From Alphaproteobacteria bacterium (GTDB lineage Bacteria; Pseudomonadota; Alphaproteobacteria; Rhizobiales; Hyphomicrobiaceae), in assembly GCA_019137195.1 (NCBI GenBank), contig JAGVSR010000010.1, positions 44,956 through 108,955 of the forward strand: a stretch of DNA of 64,000 nt, written 5' to 3'. Shown here piece after piece: positions 16,875-25,801 of this stretch; the first letter of the stretch is position 1, and every line of letters begins with the position of its first letter. The notes below the pieces were generated by a model. That model had not been told where the DNA came from. It was given only the letters and a program-made list of their open reading frames with translations, and did not search any database. The translations under genes and the position numbers were made by a program.

Positions 16875-17987
16875 ATGCACCGCGCACTTCCGGGATCAGT
16901 TCTTCTCACGTTCGCCGCGACGGCGACCGCCGCGCCGGTCGAGCTCACAGGCGCGGCGCTGAAGGAGATGGTGGCGGGCTCGGTGATTGCCCTCGACGCG
17001 CCGCTCGGCAACAAGGTGCCGATGTCCTTCGGCGCGGATGGCATTGTCTCGGGTCAGGCACCCGGCATGATCGGTACCTTCCTCGGCGCTGCCAAGGACC
17101 GCGGCCGTTGGTGGATCGAGCGCGACCGGCTCTGCATCAAGTGGTTCCGCTGGTTCTCGGGCGAGAGCCGCTGCATGACGATCAGCGCCGACGGCAACCG
17201 CATTGCCTGGCGCAGGGACGACGGTGACAGCGGCACGGCGACGCTTGTCGAGCGCGCCGGCCCCGCCTCCAAGCCGGCCACCCGCGTCGCGACCGTCGAG
17301 ACGCAAGCCAAAGCCGTGACGGCTGCGCCGCCTGCAACGGGCACTGTTGCGCCGGCCGTGAAGTCCGCCGAGTCGAAACCAAAGGCCGTCGCTCCAAAAC
17401 CCGCGCCGTCGAAGACGGTCCAGGTCCGCAAACCGGACGAGACCGAGGCGGCCGCCCGATACAGGGCGCCGATTGCACTCTCCGACATGGTGCGACCCTC
17501 TCACCCGGCACCGGCCCTCAAAGCCACGAGCCAGACCTCTGCGGACTCCGCTCCGGCGCAAGCTCCCGCTGCAGAGGCGGCACTCGCGCCGGCCGGAGCA
17601 CCGGCCCCGCTGGACCCAGCGGCATTACCGCCTGCGTCCAACGGCGAGGCGATGGCGACCGCCGCCGCCCCTCGACAAGCCCAGCAAGCCCCGGTGCGCG
17701 TGGCCGCGGTCGAGCCGCCTCAGCCGCGCAATCCCTACGCGCCGCCGTCGCGCCTTTCGGCTGCCGGTGACGAGCGCGCCATCTTGACGTTCCGAGTCGC
17801 GGGTGTGCATCCGCGTGATGTCCTCAACGTCCGTGCCGGTCCGTCGGAGTATCATGAGCCCGTCGGCGTGATCCCGCCGTTCGGCCGCGGCGTCGTCATG
17901 ATCGGCGCTTGCCAGGGCCTCTGGTGCCCCGTTCGCCATGGTCGCACGACCGGCTGGGTCAATCGCTATTATCTCATGGCGGAGTAG
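16875..17987 (+). CDS. Exported protein with C-terminal SH3b domain
   Basis: A 370-residue protein: signal peptide (residues 1-20, ending TATAAP); an N-terminal globular domain (about 21-125) with a W-W-x-E-x-D-x-x-C and later S-R-C-M pattern (RGRWWIERDRLCIKWFRW...ESRCMTIS) that probably forms one disulfide; a long Ala/Pro/Lys-rich linker (about 130-300); and a bacterial SH3 domain at the end (DVLNVRAGPSEYHEPVGVIPPFGRGV...WCPVRHGRTTGWVNRYYL). SH3b domains usually bind peptidoglycan or peptides at the cell surface. The N-terminal part recalls DUF995-like lipocalin-type domains, a weak match. Periplasmic location is inferred. It converges on the ornithine-cyclodeaminase homologue with 20 bases between stops. 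Confidence 0.75.
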   Translation: MHRALPGSVLLTFAATATAAPVELTGAALKEMVAGSVIALDAPLGNKVPMSFGADGIVSGQAPGMIGTFLGAAKDRGRWWIERDRLCIKWFRWFSGESRCMTISADGNRIAWRRDDGDSGTATLVERAGPASKPATRVATVETQAKAVTAAPPATGTVAPAVKSAESKPKAVAPKPAPSKTVQVRKPDETEAAARYRAPIALSDMVRPSHPAPALKATSQTSADSAPAQAPAAEAALAPAGAPAPLDPAALPPASNGEAMATAAAPRQAQQAPVRVAAVEPPQPRNPYAPPSRLSAAGDERAILTFRVAGVHPRDVLNVRAGPSEYHEPVGVIPPFGRGVVMIGACQGLWCPVRHGRTTGWVNRYYLMAE

Positions 17988-18007
17988 CCCGCGCAGTTCG
18001 ATCGGGC

Positions 18008-18943
18008 TCAGATTATGCCGAGCCGCTCGATAACGGCCTCGGCCGTCATCAGGTCGAGGTGCGCACCACCCGCGTTCTTGAACACGGTGATGTCATCGGC
18101 CGACCGCCGTCCGGCAACGGTTCCCGCTACGAGGTCGTAGAGATCGCCCACCACGTCAGCTTCGCGGAGCGCGCCAGACCGGATCGGCGCCAGGATGTCG
18201 CCGACACCGGCGAACGCGGTCTCGCGACGGTCGACGAACACGCGTCCCCGCCGCATCGCCTCGTCGTCCGCCTCGCGTGTCGCTGCCGAGTAGCCGCCGA
18301 CGAGATCGACGTGCTGGCCTGGCCGAAGAAGCCCGCCTTCGATCAGCGGCACCTGCGAGCGCGTTGCCGATGAGACGACATCGGCACGCGCGATCCCCGT
18401 AGCGAGATCATCGATCGCCTCGGCGGTGAAGCCGTCTCCGGCGAGCCTGGTCGCGAGGGCCGCCGCCCGCTGGCGCGTCCTGTTCCAGACCAGGATGCGT
18501 GTGATCGTCGGCCGCGCGGTTGTGTGCGCGCGGACGAGCCAATGCGACATGGCCCCGGCTCCAATCACCAACAGCGTCCTCGGCTCGGGCGACGCGAGGT
18601 AGCGCGCGCCGAGTGCCGAGTCCGCGGCTGTCCGCCACCAGGTGACCTCGGTCCCGTCCATGGTTGCGAGCGGTCGCCCATCCCGCCCGTCGAACATGAC
18701 GAGCACCGCCTGCACGGCAGGACAGGTGCCGTGCTCCAGATTTGCGGGAAAGCTGGTGATGAGCTTGCTTGCCATGAAGCGGCCGGCGTCGACGGCATGG
18801 CGCACGAAATAGCGCGCGTCCTCACTCCCCATGTGCGCGTCCGCGACCTCGATCTTCGATCGCCGGTGCGCCGCCTCGATGGCCGCGACGAGGAGCGGCA
18901 GCGTCAGCACGCTTCGGATGGTTTCCGCATCGATGAAGCGCAT
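18008..18943 (-). CDS. Ornithine cyclodeaminase / mu-crystallin family protein
   Basis: A 311-residue cytosolic NAD(P)-dependent enzyme of the ornithine cyclodeaminase/mu-crystallin family. It has MRFIDAETIRSVL at the start, the substrate-side MASKLITSFPANLEHGTCPAVQAVLVMFDGRDGRPLATMDGTEVTWWRTAA block, a Rossmann motif VIGAGAMSHWLVRAH, then VSSATRSQVPLIEGGLLRPGQHVDLVGGYSAATREAD and VGDLYDLVAG. Members act as ornithine cyclodeaminase, alanine dehydrogenase, ketimine reductase or pyrroline reductase; sequence alone does not tell which. The start ATG at 18943 gives the standard N-terminus; a longer frame would add a Pro/Arg-rich stretch. It lies between the SH3b gene and smc. Confidence 0.9.
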   Translation of the reverse strand: MRFIDAETIRSVLTLPLLVAAIEAAHRRSKIEVADAHMGSEDARYFVRHAVDAGRFMASKLITSFPANLEHGTCPAVQAVLVMFDGRDGRPLATMDGTEVTWWRTAADSALGARYLASPEPRTLLVIGAGAMSHWLVRAHTTARPTITRILVWNRTRQRAAALATRLAGDGFTAEAIDDLATGIARADVVSSATRSQVPLIEGGLLRPGQHVDLVGGYSAATREADDEAMRRGRVFVDRRETAFAGVGDILAPIRSGALREADVVGDLYDLVAGTVAGRRSADDITVFKNAGGAHLDLMTAEAVIERLGII

Positions 18944-19033
18944 GGGTGGTCTCGGTCTGTGGCTGTGGTCGGCGAAATTGTTCGACGTCAACGAGCCTCT
19001 CACCCTGGCCCTTTCCCCTGGGCGTGACGGTCC

Positions 19034-19072
19034 GGGTGACGGGGCTTCCCGGGGCGAGCGTCGCCGTCACCC
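19034..19072. repeat. Long perfect hairpin overlapping the smc stop codon
   Basis: GGGTGACGG (19034-19042) and CCGTCACCC (19064-19072) are exact reverse complements, giving a 9-bp stem with a 21-base GC-rich loop. The right arm includes the smc stop codon (19067-19069). A further GTGACGG copy lies at 19024-19030. There is no T-run, so it is not a standard intrinsic terminator; it may help end smc transcripts or protect the 3' end. Confidence 0.45.
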
Positions 19073-22000
19073 CGCCTCGCGGTAGCTCTGCGCCGTTTCG
19101 AGATCGACGGAGACGAGCTGCGACACGCCCTTCTCGGCCATGGTGACGCCGAACAGGCGGTTCATGCGCGTCATGGTCATGGGGTGGTGGGTGATGACGA
19201 GGAAGCGCGTCGCCGTCTCCTCGGCCATCTTCTCCATCAGCGTGCAGTAGCGGTCGACGTTGCTGTCGTCGAGCGGCGCGTCGACCTCGTCGAGGACGCA
19301 GATTGGCGACGGGTTGGTCAGGAACACCGCGAAGATGAGGCTCATGGCGGTCAGCGTCTGCTCTCCGCCCGAAAGCAATGACAGCGTTGCCGGCTTCTTG
19401 CCGGGTGGCTTGGCGATGATCTCGAGCCCGCCTTCCAGCGGGTCCTCGCCCTCGATCATCTCGAGCCGCGCCTCGCCGCCGCCGAACAGCGTTGTGAAGA
19501 GGCGCTGGAAATGGCCGTTGACGGTGTGGAACGCCTCGTCGAGCCGCTTTTTGCCCTCACGGTTCAACTGTCCGATGGCGCCACGCAGCTTGGCCACCGC
19601 CTGCTCGACATCGGCTCGTTCGGTCTCCATGCCCGTGTACTGGGCCTGAAGTACGGTCAGCTCCTCGTCGGCGTCGAGATTGACGCCGCCAAGGCGCTCG
19701 CGGTCGGCCTTGAGCTTCGTGAGCTGCCGGTCGACCTCGGCGAGGGGCGGAAGCGGCTTGCTGTCAGGATGTTCGGCGAGCTTGAGGCAGCTCTCGGGCG
19801 CTACTTCGAACGTCTCGCGGATGCGCCGCGCCTCGTCCTGGCGCCTCGTTCGCGCCGCCTCGAGCCGCGCCTCGATCCGCGCCTTCCCTTCGCGCTCGGC
19901 CGAGACCTGGCTCTGCGCCGCCCGCAACGCTTGAACGGCAGCGCGCGCGGCATTGTCGGCTGCCGCCAGGGCGTCGGCAGCGGCTTGCCGCTCGCGCGTC
20001 GCGCGTTCGAGCTCGTTCATAAGCGCCTGCCGGCGCTTCTCGATCTCGGCCGGCAGATCCGCCATGGCCTCGAGCTCGGCTGCCGTCTCGGCGTGGCGTG
20101 CGTGGAGTGCCTGGATCTGCTCCGCGGCGCCGGCAATCCGAGCCGTCCAACGCTCGCGCTCCTGTCCTGCCGCCTTGAGGCGCTCGCGCCGCGCGTGCCG
20201 CTCGCGCTCGAGAGCCGCGAGCCGCGCCCTGTGCTCGGTGACGGCATTGCGAAGCCCCGATGTTTCCGACTGGGCGGAGGCGAGCCGCGGCTCGGGATCG
20301 TCCATCTCGTCGAGCAGAGTGAGCGCCGTCTCGACCTCGCTGTTGCGCTCGTGCGCGTCCAGGAGATCGGCGTCGAGCCGGACCTTCGTTTCCGCCAGCG
20401 CATGGAGCCGCGATTCCGTCTCCCGCGCCTGACGCTCGATGACGGCCAGCGCGTCGCGTGCTGCCGCGAGCTTTGACTGCGCGTCGCGCCACGCCTGGCG
20501 CTGGGTCCGCTCCTCAATCTCGGCCGCAGCCAGCGCGTCTGCTGCCTGCTCTTCCGCGTCGGCGTAGAGATCCGCGCTTTCGGCAAGCTCCGTCGCCCGC
20601 CGCTCGATGTCGCGCAGCCTGTTCAGGCCCGCGAGGCGCTGGGCCGCGGGAGTGATGCCGTGCGCGGCGGCGACGAAGCCGTCCCACCGCCACAGATCGC
20701 CGTCCTTGGATACGAGGCGCTGGCCCGGCTTCAGGAGCGGCTGCAGGCGCGCGCCGTCCTCGCGATTGACGACACCGATCTGCCTGAGGCGCCGCGCCAG
20801 CTCCTTCGGCGCTTCGACGTAGCGGCTCAAGGGCTCGATCTCGCCCGGCAGCACCGGGTCTGTGGAGCCGACCTCGATGAGCCGCCAATGCACCGGAGCG
20901 TCGGCGCCGACGGGGGCCGCGAGATCGTCGCCGAGCGCCGCGCCGAGCGCCGCCTCGTACCCGGTCGCCACATCGAGCGCGTCCACGATCGGCGGCAGAT
21001 TGTCCTCGCGCACGGGCACGAGCAGCTTCGCCAGCGTCTCGCGTTCGGTCGCGATCGATCCCGCCTCGAGCTTGGCGGCGTGTGCCTCCTCCCGCTTCGC
21101 TTTGGAGACGAGAGACAGCTCGGCGACCCGCTCCTCGGCGGCAAGCATTCGCGCTTCGATCTCCGAAAGCTCGGCCGCGACGCGGTCCTGCTCGGCGGTC
21201 AGCTCCGACAGCTTGATGGCATCGGGTGCGCGCCGCGTCACCTCGCGTGTCTGCTCGGCGAGTGCCATGATCTGACGCCCGATCTTCGCGATCGTTTCTT
21301 GCCGCTCCGTGGCGGCCTGCTCGAGGCTTCTCCGCTTGGCCCGCATCTCGGCAGCTTCTGCGTTAAGACGCGCAAGCGTGTCCTCTGCGCCGGCGAGCGA
21401 AGCGGTCGCGTCCTCAAGCGCCTCGCGCGCCGTCTCCTCGGCGATGTCGGCCCCGTCCTCGGCCTCGGTCAGCGTCAGGATCTCAGCGTCCAGGCTTGTG
21501 ATGAGCTCGCGCGCTTCCGCCACGAGACGCTCCTCGCGAGCGATGTCGCCCTCGAGGTGGAGGGCGCGCGCCTTGAGCTCCTGCTCGCGCCGGGCGAGCC
21601 GCTCGGCTTCGCGCTCGAATGACACCTGCTCGATCGAGAGCCGGCCGAGCGCCGCTCCCTTCACCGCCTCAGCCTCGCGAAGCGGCGGCAGCGCTTCGGC
21701 GCGCTCGGCTTCCTCGCGCAACGCCTTGCTCTCCGCTTCCGTCACAGCCGCGAGCCGTGACAGTGCGTCGGTGAGCCCCGCCTCCTCGGCCCCGACGTGC
21801 TCCTCCGCCTCGCGCCAAGACTGGTAGAGGACGAGAGCCTCCTGTTTCCTGATCTCGGCCGACAGCTCCTTGTATCGGCGCGCCTGGCGCGCTTGGCGCT
21901 TGAGACTCTCGATCTGGCTCGCGAGCCCGCCCATGATGTCGCCGAGACGCACGAGATTCGCTTCTGCCGCCTTGAGCCGGAGCTCCGCCTCGTGTCGCCG

Positions 22001-22525
22001 GCTGTGGAGGCCCGCGATGCCGGCAGCATCCTCGAGAATGCGGCGGCGCTGCTCGGGCTTGGCATTGACGACTTCCGAGATTTGTCCCTGGCGCACGAGC
22101 GCAGGCGAGCGAGCGCCGGTTGCGGCGTCCTCGAACAGGATCTTGACGTCGCGGGCCCGCACGTCCTGGCCGTTGATGCGATAGGCGGAGCCTGCCTCGC
22201 GCTCGATGCGTCGTGTGATCTCGATGGTCTCGTGGCCGTTGTACTCGGCCGGCGCTTGGCGCTCCCGGTTGTCGAGGAAGATCGTCACTTCCGCCGTGTT
22301 GCGGGATGGCCGGTGTGCGGTGCCCGAGAAAATGACGTCGTCCATGGACGCGGCGCGCATCGACTTGTGCGAGGTCTCGCCCATGACCCAGCGGAGCGCC
22401 TCGAGCAGGTTCGACTTGCCGCACCCGTTGGGGCCGACCACGCCGGTAAGCCCCGGCTCGATCAAAAGATCGGTCGGCTCCACGAAGGACTTGAATCCCA
22501 GAAGGCGCAGGCGGTTGATTTTCAT
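19067..22525 (-). CDS. smc: Chromosome segregation protein SMC
   Basis: A 1152-residue condensin ATPase, typical length. Start MKINRLRLLGFKSFVEPTDLLIEPG followed by Walker A GPNGCGKSN; then a long coiled coil, a hinge around residues 510-640 (LLVPVREDNLPPIVDALDVATGYEAALGAALGDDL), a second coiled coil, and the C-terminal half-ATPase with LSGGEQTLTAMSLIFAVF (signature) and CVLDEVDAPLDDSN (Walker B). It works with ScpA/ScpB to compact and separate chromosomes; those genes are not in the window. The upstream extension of the open frame (22526-22597) is rejected because family members start at the MKI motif. Confidence 0.97.
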   Translation of the reverse strand: MKINRLRLLGFKSFVEPTDLLIEPGLTGVVGPNGCGKSNLLEALRWVMGETSHKSMRAASMDDVIFSGTAHRPSRNTAEVTIFLDNRERQAPAEYNGHETIEITRRIEREAGSAYRINGQDVRARDVKILFEDAATGARSPALVRQGQISEVVNAKPEQRRRILEDAAGIAGLHSRRHEAELRLKAAEANLVRLGDIMGGLASQIESLKRQARQARRYKELSAEIRKQEALVLYQSWREAEEHVGAEEAGLTDALSRLAAVTEAESKALREEAERAEALPPLREAEAVKGAALGRLSIEQVSFEREAERLARREQELKARALHLEGDIAREERLVAEARELITSLDAEILTLTEAEDGADIAEETAREALEDATASLAGAEDTLARLNAEAAEMRAKRRSLEQAATERQETIAKIGRQIMALAEQTREVTRRAPDAIKLSELTAEQDRVAAELSEIEARMLAAEERVAELSLVSKAKREEAHAAKLEAGSIATERETLAKLLVPVREDNLPPIVDALDVATGYEAALGAALGDDLAAPVGADAPVHWRLIEVGSTDPVLPGEIEPLSRYVEAPKELARRLRQIGVVNREDGARLQPLLKPGQRLVSKDGDLWRWDGFVAAAHGITPAAQRLAGLNRLRDIERRATELAESADLYADAEEQAADALAAAEIEERTQRQAWRDAQSKLAAARDALAVIERQARETESRLHALAETKVRLDADLLDAHERNSEVETALTLLDEMDDPEPRLASAQSETSGLRNAVTEHRARLAALERERHARRERLKAAGQERERWTARIAGAAEQIQALHARHAETAAELEAMADLPAEIEKRRQALMNELERATRERQAAADALAAADNAARAAVQALRAAQSQVSAEREGKARIEARLEAARTRRQDEARRIRETFEVAPESCLKLAEHPDSKPLPPLAEVDRQLTKLKADRERLGGVNLDADEELTVLQAQYTGMETERADVEQAVAKLRGAIGQLNREGKKRLDEAFHTVNGHFQRLFTTLFGGGEARLEMIEGEDPLEGGLEIIAKPPGKKPATLSLLSGGEQTLTAMSLIFAVFLTNPSPICVLDEVDAPLDDSNVDRYCTLMEKMAEETATRFLVITHHPMTMTRMNRLFGVTMAEKGVSQLVSVDLETAQSYREAG

Positions 22526-22937
22526 GCCAGCTCGATAGGTAGGGCGTCGCCCGGCGAGACGACGGGGTCGGCCCCTCGGGGCCACGCTCGCCGCCATGCT
22601 TGTACAACGTCAGCAGGCGAAAGTGTGATCCGATTCCGCACGCCGAGGCAAAGTGCCAAGCCCCGTTGTTCACTGGGAAATTCGGCCGGAGCCTGCTCTG
22701 GGCCGCGACCCAGAGGCAGCTCGACGGCCTGATCTCCCCTCGCGGGCGAGGAGCAGGGTCGGGGAACCCCAGACGTCCGCCTCAGGCATTCCCCATCGTC
22801 TCGCCCCGCCCCGCAGCAGGAGAGGGAGAGGCCGGTGGTCGCGCCGACGCCTGTGCCAAGGGGCCGGCGTGGCTAAACCTGCCTTAACAGGAGCTGGGGC
22901 ACACTCGGGCATGCAACTTCTGCGGGATCCGGGCCCT
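22526..22937. repeat. 412-base divergent intergenic region with GC-rich palindromic repeat fragments
   Basis: Leaders of smc (minus) and the TIGR03808 gene (plus). The middle (22733-22836) contains a small hairpin, CCTCGC (22738-22743) with GCGAGG (22746-22751), followed by AGCAGGGTCGGGG, CGCCCCGCCCCGCAGCAGG and AGAGGGAGAGG. This composition is typical of short dispersed intergenic repeats in Hyphomicrobiales; the assignment is an inference. No RNA gene or clear promoter seen. Confidence 0.4.
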
Positions 22938-24305
22938 ATGACCTTTGACCGCCGCCTACTTCTGACCGCCGGCCTCGGCGTCACGGCCTCCGCCGCCGCG
23001 GCGCTTGCAGCCGGGCGCAAGGGAGCCGAGGCTCCGCCACCCGCCGACCGGCGCAAGGCGATGGCGCCCGTCGGCCTCGCACCGGACGATCCGCGCGACC
23101 AGTCGCTCGCTCTCCAGGCCGCCATCGACGAAGCTGCGAGCCGTGCCGTGCCGCTCGTGCTCCCGGCTGGCACCATCCGCGCGTCCGCCATCGTGCTCCG
23201 TCCTGGCACGCGCCTGGTCGGCGCCCACGGTGCAACCACGCTCGCCTACGCCGGCGGGCCTTCGTTCCTTACCGCAGAGGGCGCCAAGGGCCTCACGATC
23301 GAGGATCTCACGATCGACGGCGGCTCCCTCGCGCTCGATCCTGAGGCAGCCGAAGCCGTGCTCTCGCTCGACGACTGCACGGCGCTTGCGATCCGCAACG
23401 TCACGGTAACGAGAAGCCTGCTTGACGGCATCAGGCTGACGCGCTGCGCGGGCGTCGTCACCGGCTGCTCGATCTCCATGGTTTCTCAGGCCGCCATCGC
23501 CTCGACCGATGCCCAAGGCCTGGACATTGTCGCCAACCGCGTCGCCCACTGCGGCAACAACGGCATCCTAGTCTGGCGTGAAACCCCGGGCGACGACGGC
23601 ACGATCGTTTCGGGCAATCGTATCGAGCACATCGCGGCGCGCGCCGGAGGTTCAGGAGAGTACGGCAACGGCATCAACGTCTGGAAGGCCGGCGGTGTGC
23701 TCGTCACCGGCAATCGCATCCTGGACTGTGCCTTTACTGCTGTGCGCGGCAACTCCGCATCCAACATCGCGATCGTCGCCAACAGCTGCCAGCGCCTGGG
23801 CGAGGTCGCGCTCTATGCCGAGTTCGCATTCGAGGGTGCGGTCATCTCGTCCAACCTCGTCGAGGACGCGGCCTCCGGTATCGAGGTCACGAACTTCAAC
23901 GAGGGTGGCCGGCTCGCCGTCGTCGAGGGAAACCTCATCCGCCGCTTGAAGCGGCGCGAGTGGGAGGCCGAGGACAAGCGCGGCGACGGCATTGGCGTCG
24001 AGGCCGACAGCGTCGTCGTCGGCAATGTCATCGAGGACGCGCCGAATGCCGGCATCGTCGTTGGCTGGGGCGAGTTCATGCGCAATTGTCAGGTTGCGCA
24101 GAACTTCGTTCGCAACGCGCGCTACGGCATTCTCGTCTCGTCGCATGCCAGCGCTGGCGCCTGCCTCGTGTCGTCCAACATGTTCGCTGGCGTCAAGGAC
24201 GGCGCCGTCCGCCTCATGGACCGTGGCACGGCCCTGGGACCCGACCTCGCCCTCGCTCCTCCCGCCGCCGGCCGCGTGTCGGTCACCGGCAACGTGGTGT
24301 CGTAG
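22938..24305 (+). CDS. Tat-exported right-handed beta-helix repeat protein (TIGR03808 type)
   Basis: A 455-residue protein. The N-terminus MTFDRRLLLTAGLGVTASAAAALAAG is a twin-arginine-style signal, although the motif reads DRRLLL. After it comes DDPRDQSLALQAAIDEAASRAVPLVLPAGTIRAS, the opening of a pectate-lyase-like parallel beta helix, then many short turns of the kind ASIVSGNRIEHI, GVLVTGNRILDC, NIAIVANSCQRLG, GAVISSNLVEDA and DSVVVGNVIEDAPNAGIVVGWG. This matches the twin-arginine-translocated repeat family TIGR03808, known mainly from Hyphomicrobiales and of unknown function. An in-frame ATG at 22911 would add 9 residues before the Tat motif. Substrate and activity unknown. Confidence 0.85.
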   Translation: MTFDRRLLLTAGLGVTASAAAALAAGRKGAEAPPPADRRKAMAPVGLAPDDPRDQSLALQAAIDEAASRAVPLVLPAGTIRASAIVLRPGTRLVGAHGATTLAYAGGPSFLTAEGAKGLTIEDLTIDGGSLALDPEAAEAVLSLDDCTALAIRNVTVTRSLLDGIRLTRCAGVVTGCSISMVSQAAIASTDAQGLDIVANRVAHCGNNGILVWRETPGDDGTIVSGNRIEHIAARAGGSGEYGNGINVWKAGGVLVTGNRILDCAFTAVRGNSASNIAIVANSCQRLGEVALYAEFAFEGAVISSNLVEDAASGIEVTNFNEGGRLAVVEGNLIRRLKRREWEAEDKRGDGIGVEADSVVVGNVIEDAPNAGIVVGWGEFMRNCQVAQNFVRNARYGILVSSHASAGACLVSSNMFAGVKDGAVRLMDRGTALGPDLALAPPAAGRVSVTGNVVS

Positions 24306-24600
24306 CGAGGTCTATCAATTCTTATCTGTCGTCCCGTGCGCGCCGCTGCGGTCTTCGCCGTGAGCAGGAGGCACGCCATCGTGCGCGCACCTTGCGCACA
24401 ATATGAGGAGATCCCGCGCCGGAGCCGCAGACCATTGTGGTGTCGCGGCACGAGCGGAACGAGGGGTTCTGAGGATGCACGCCCGTTGGCTGCGCGTATA
24501 GGCAATCGCCGGCAAGAATTTTTGCCCTCGTCTCGTGAATGCCGCGCCGCTATACGAAAGCCCTTGTATCGTTCTCCCGGCGGCATAGGGCGATGAGGGC
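24306..24600. other. Intergenic region between the beta-helix gene and the hydrolase gene
   Basis: 295 bases with no gene recognised and no terminator hairpin with a T-run. The sequence just before the hydrolase start (GGGCGATGAGGGC) gives it a GAGGG Shine-Dalgarno. Confidence 0.3.
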
Positions 24601-25512
24601 ATGACAGCGACACACCAGGCGTTCGAAGAGATTAGGTTCACGACCCGCGACGGGCTCAGGCTCTACGCGCGCCGCTATCCGGCCACGATGGGCTACTCGC
24701 CGCTACGGCCGGTTCTCTGTCTCCCCGGCCTCACCCGCAACTGCCGCGACTTCCACGATCTCGCGCTCGCCCTGTCGAAAGCCACCGACGGCCCGCGCGA
24801 CGTCTTCACCATCGACTTCCGGGGCCGCGGTCTCTCCGACCATGACAAGGATTGGAAGAACTACGCGGTCCCGGTCGAGATGCTCGATGTCCTCGACTTC
24901 ATGGCCTGCGAGGAGCTCTCGGGCTGTGGCATCGTCGGGACCTCGCGCGGCGGCCTCGTCGCCATGGTCATGGCTGCAGCTCAGCCGACCATGCTCGGCC
25001 CCGTGGTCATGAACGACATCGGCCCCGTCATCGAATGGAAGGGCCTCGCCCGCATCAGCGCCTACGCCGGCCGCATTCCGCTGCCTGGCTCCTGGCGCGA
25101 GGCGGCCAAACTCGTGCGCGACATGAACGCCCGCGCCTTTCCTGCCATCGCAGAGGAGGAATGGGAGCCGATCGCGCGCCAGTGGTTCAACGAGCGGAAT
25201 GGCGTGCCGGTCATGGGCTACGACAAGGAGATCGCCCGCTCGCTCTCGGTGCTCGACGGGCCGATGCCCAGCCTCTGGCCTCAGTTCGAGGCCATGAAGC
25301 ACGTTCCGCTCCTCGTGCTGCGCGGCGAGAAATCGGACATCCTGTCGGCGGAGACCACGGCCGAGATGGTGCGCCGGCATCCCGACGCGCGCGCGCTGAC
25401 CGTGCCCGGCCAGGGCCATGCGCCGATGCTCCGCGATCACCTGACGCTCGACGCCATCAAAGACTTCTTTGCCGCGACCGATGCGGCTGCAAGGGAGAAG
25501 GCGGCGGCCTAG
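24601..25512 (+). CDS. Alpha/beta hydrolase
   Basis: A 303-residue cytosolic alpha/beta-hydrolase-fold enzyme. It opens with ...FTTRDGLRLYARRYP; the oxyanion segment is VLCLPGLTRNCRDFHDLA; then DFRGRGLSDHD, the nucleophile elbow GTSRGG (Ser115) and the C-terminal His in GQGHAPML (His273). The acid is probably the Asp of LRGEKSDILS. A ResFinder-like or epoxide-hydrolase identity cannot be set from sequence; substrate unknown. Start ATG at 24601 with a GAGGG six or so bases upstream. It stands alone between two intergenic regions. Confidence 0.88.
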   Translation: MTATHQAFEEIRFTTRDGLRLYARRYPATMGYSPLRPVLCLPGLTRNCRDFHDLALALSKATDGPRDVFTIDFRGRGLSDHDKDWKNYAVPVEMLDVLDFMACEELSGCGIVGTSRGGLVAMVMAAAQPTMLGPVVMNDIGPVIEWKGLARISAYAGRIPLPGSWREAAKLVRDMNARAFPAIAEEEWEPIARQWFNERNGVPVMGYDKEIARSLSVLDGPMPSLWPQFEAMKHVPLLVLRGEKSDILSAETTAEMVRRHPDARALTVPGQGHAPMLRDHLTLDAIKDFFAATDAAAREKAAA

Positions 25513-25748
25513 GCGAAGTAACTGAGCGCGCCGACCTGGAGGCGCGGGAAGCCACGACGGCGTCTCCGCCGTGAACGGCCTGCTCGGGACGGTGAGGCGC
25601 AACAATTGCTCGGTTGCTGAAGATGGCCGCGCACGCGCCACGCGTCTGCCGGTGTGGCGTTGATCGTACCGATCGATCTCTACGCCAGCGCGACGGCAGG
25701 ATCGCGCTCTGCGAGACGACGCTCCTGTGCGGCTGCTGAGCGGACACG

Positions 25749-25775
25749 AAAAGGGGCGGATCGACGACCCGCCCC
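25749..25775 (-). terminator. Rho-independent terminator of the envelope operon
   Basis: Read on the minus strand: GGGGCGG, a 9-base loop, CCGCCCC, then TTTT. The arms (25769-25775 and 25753-25759) are exact reverse complements, and the T-run is at 25749-25752. It sits about 26 bases after the stop codon of the helix-hairpin-helix gene on the same strand, where the operon should end. Confidence 0.8.
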
Positions 25776-25801
25776 TCTATGTTTCGTCTTCTCTCGCCCA
25801 C

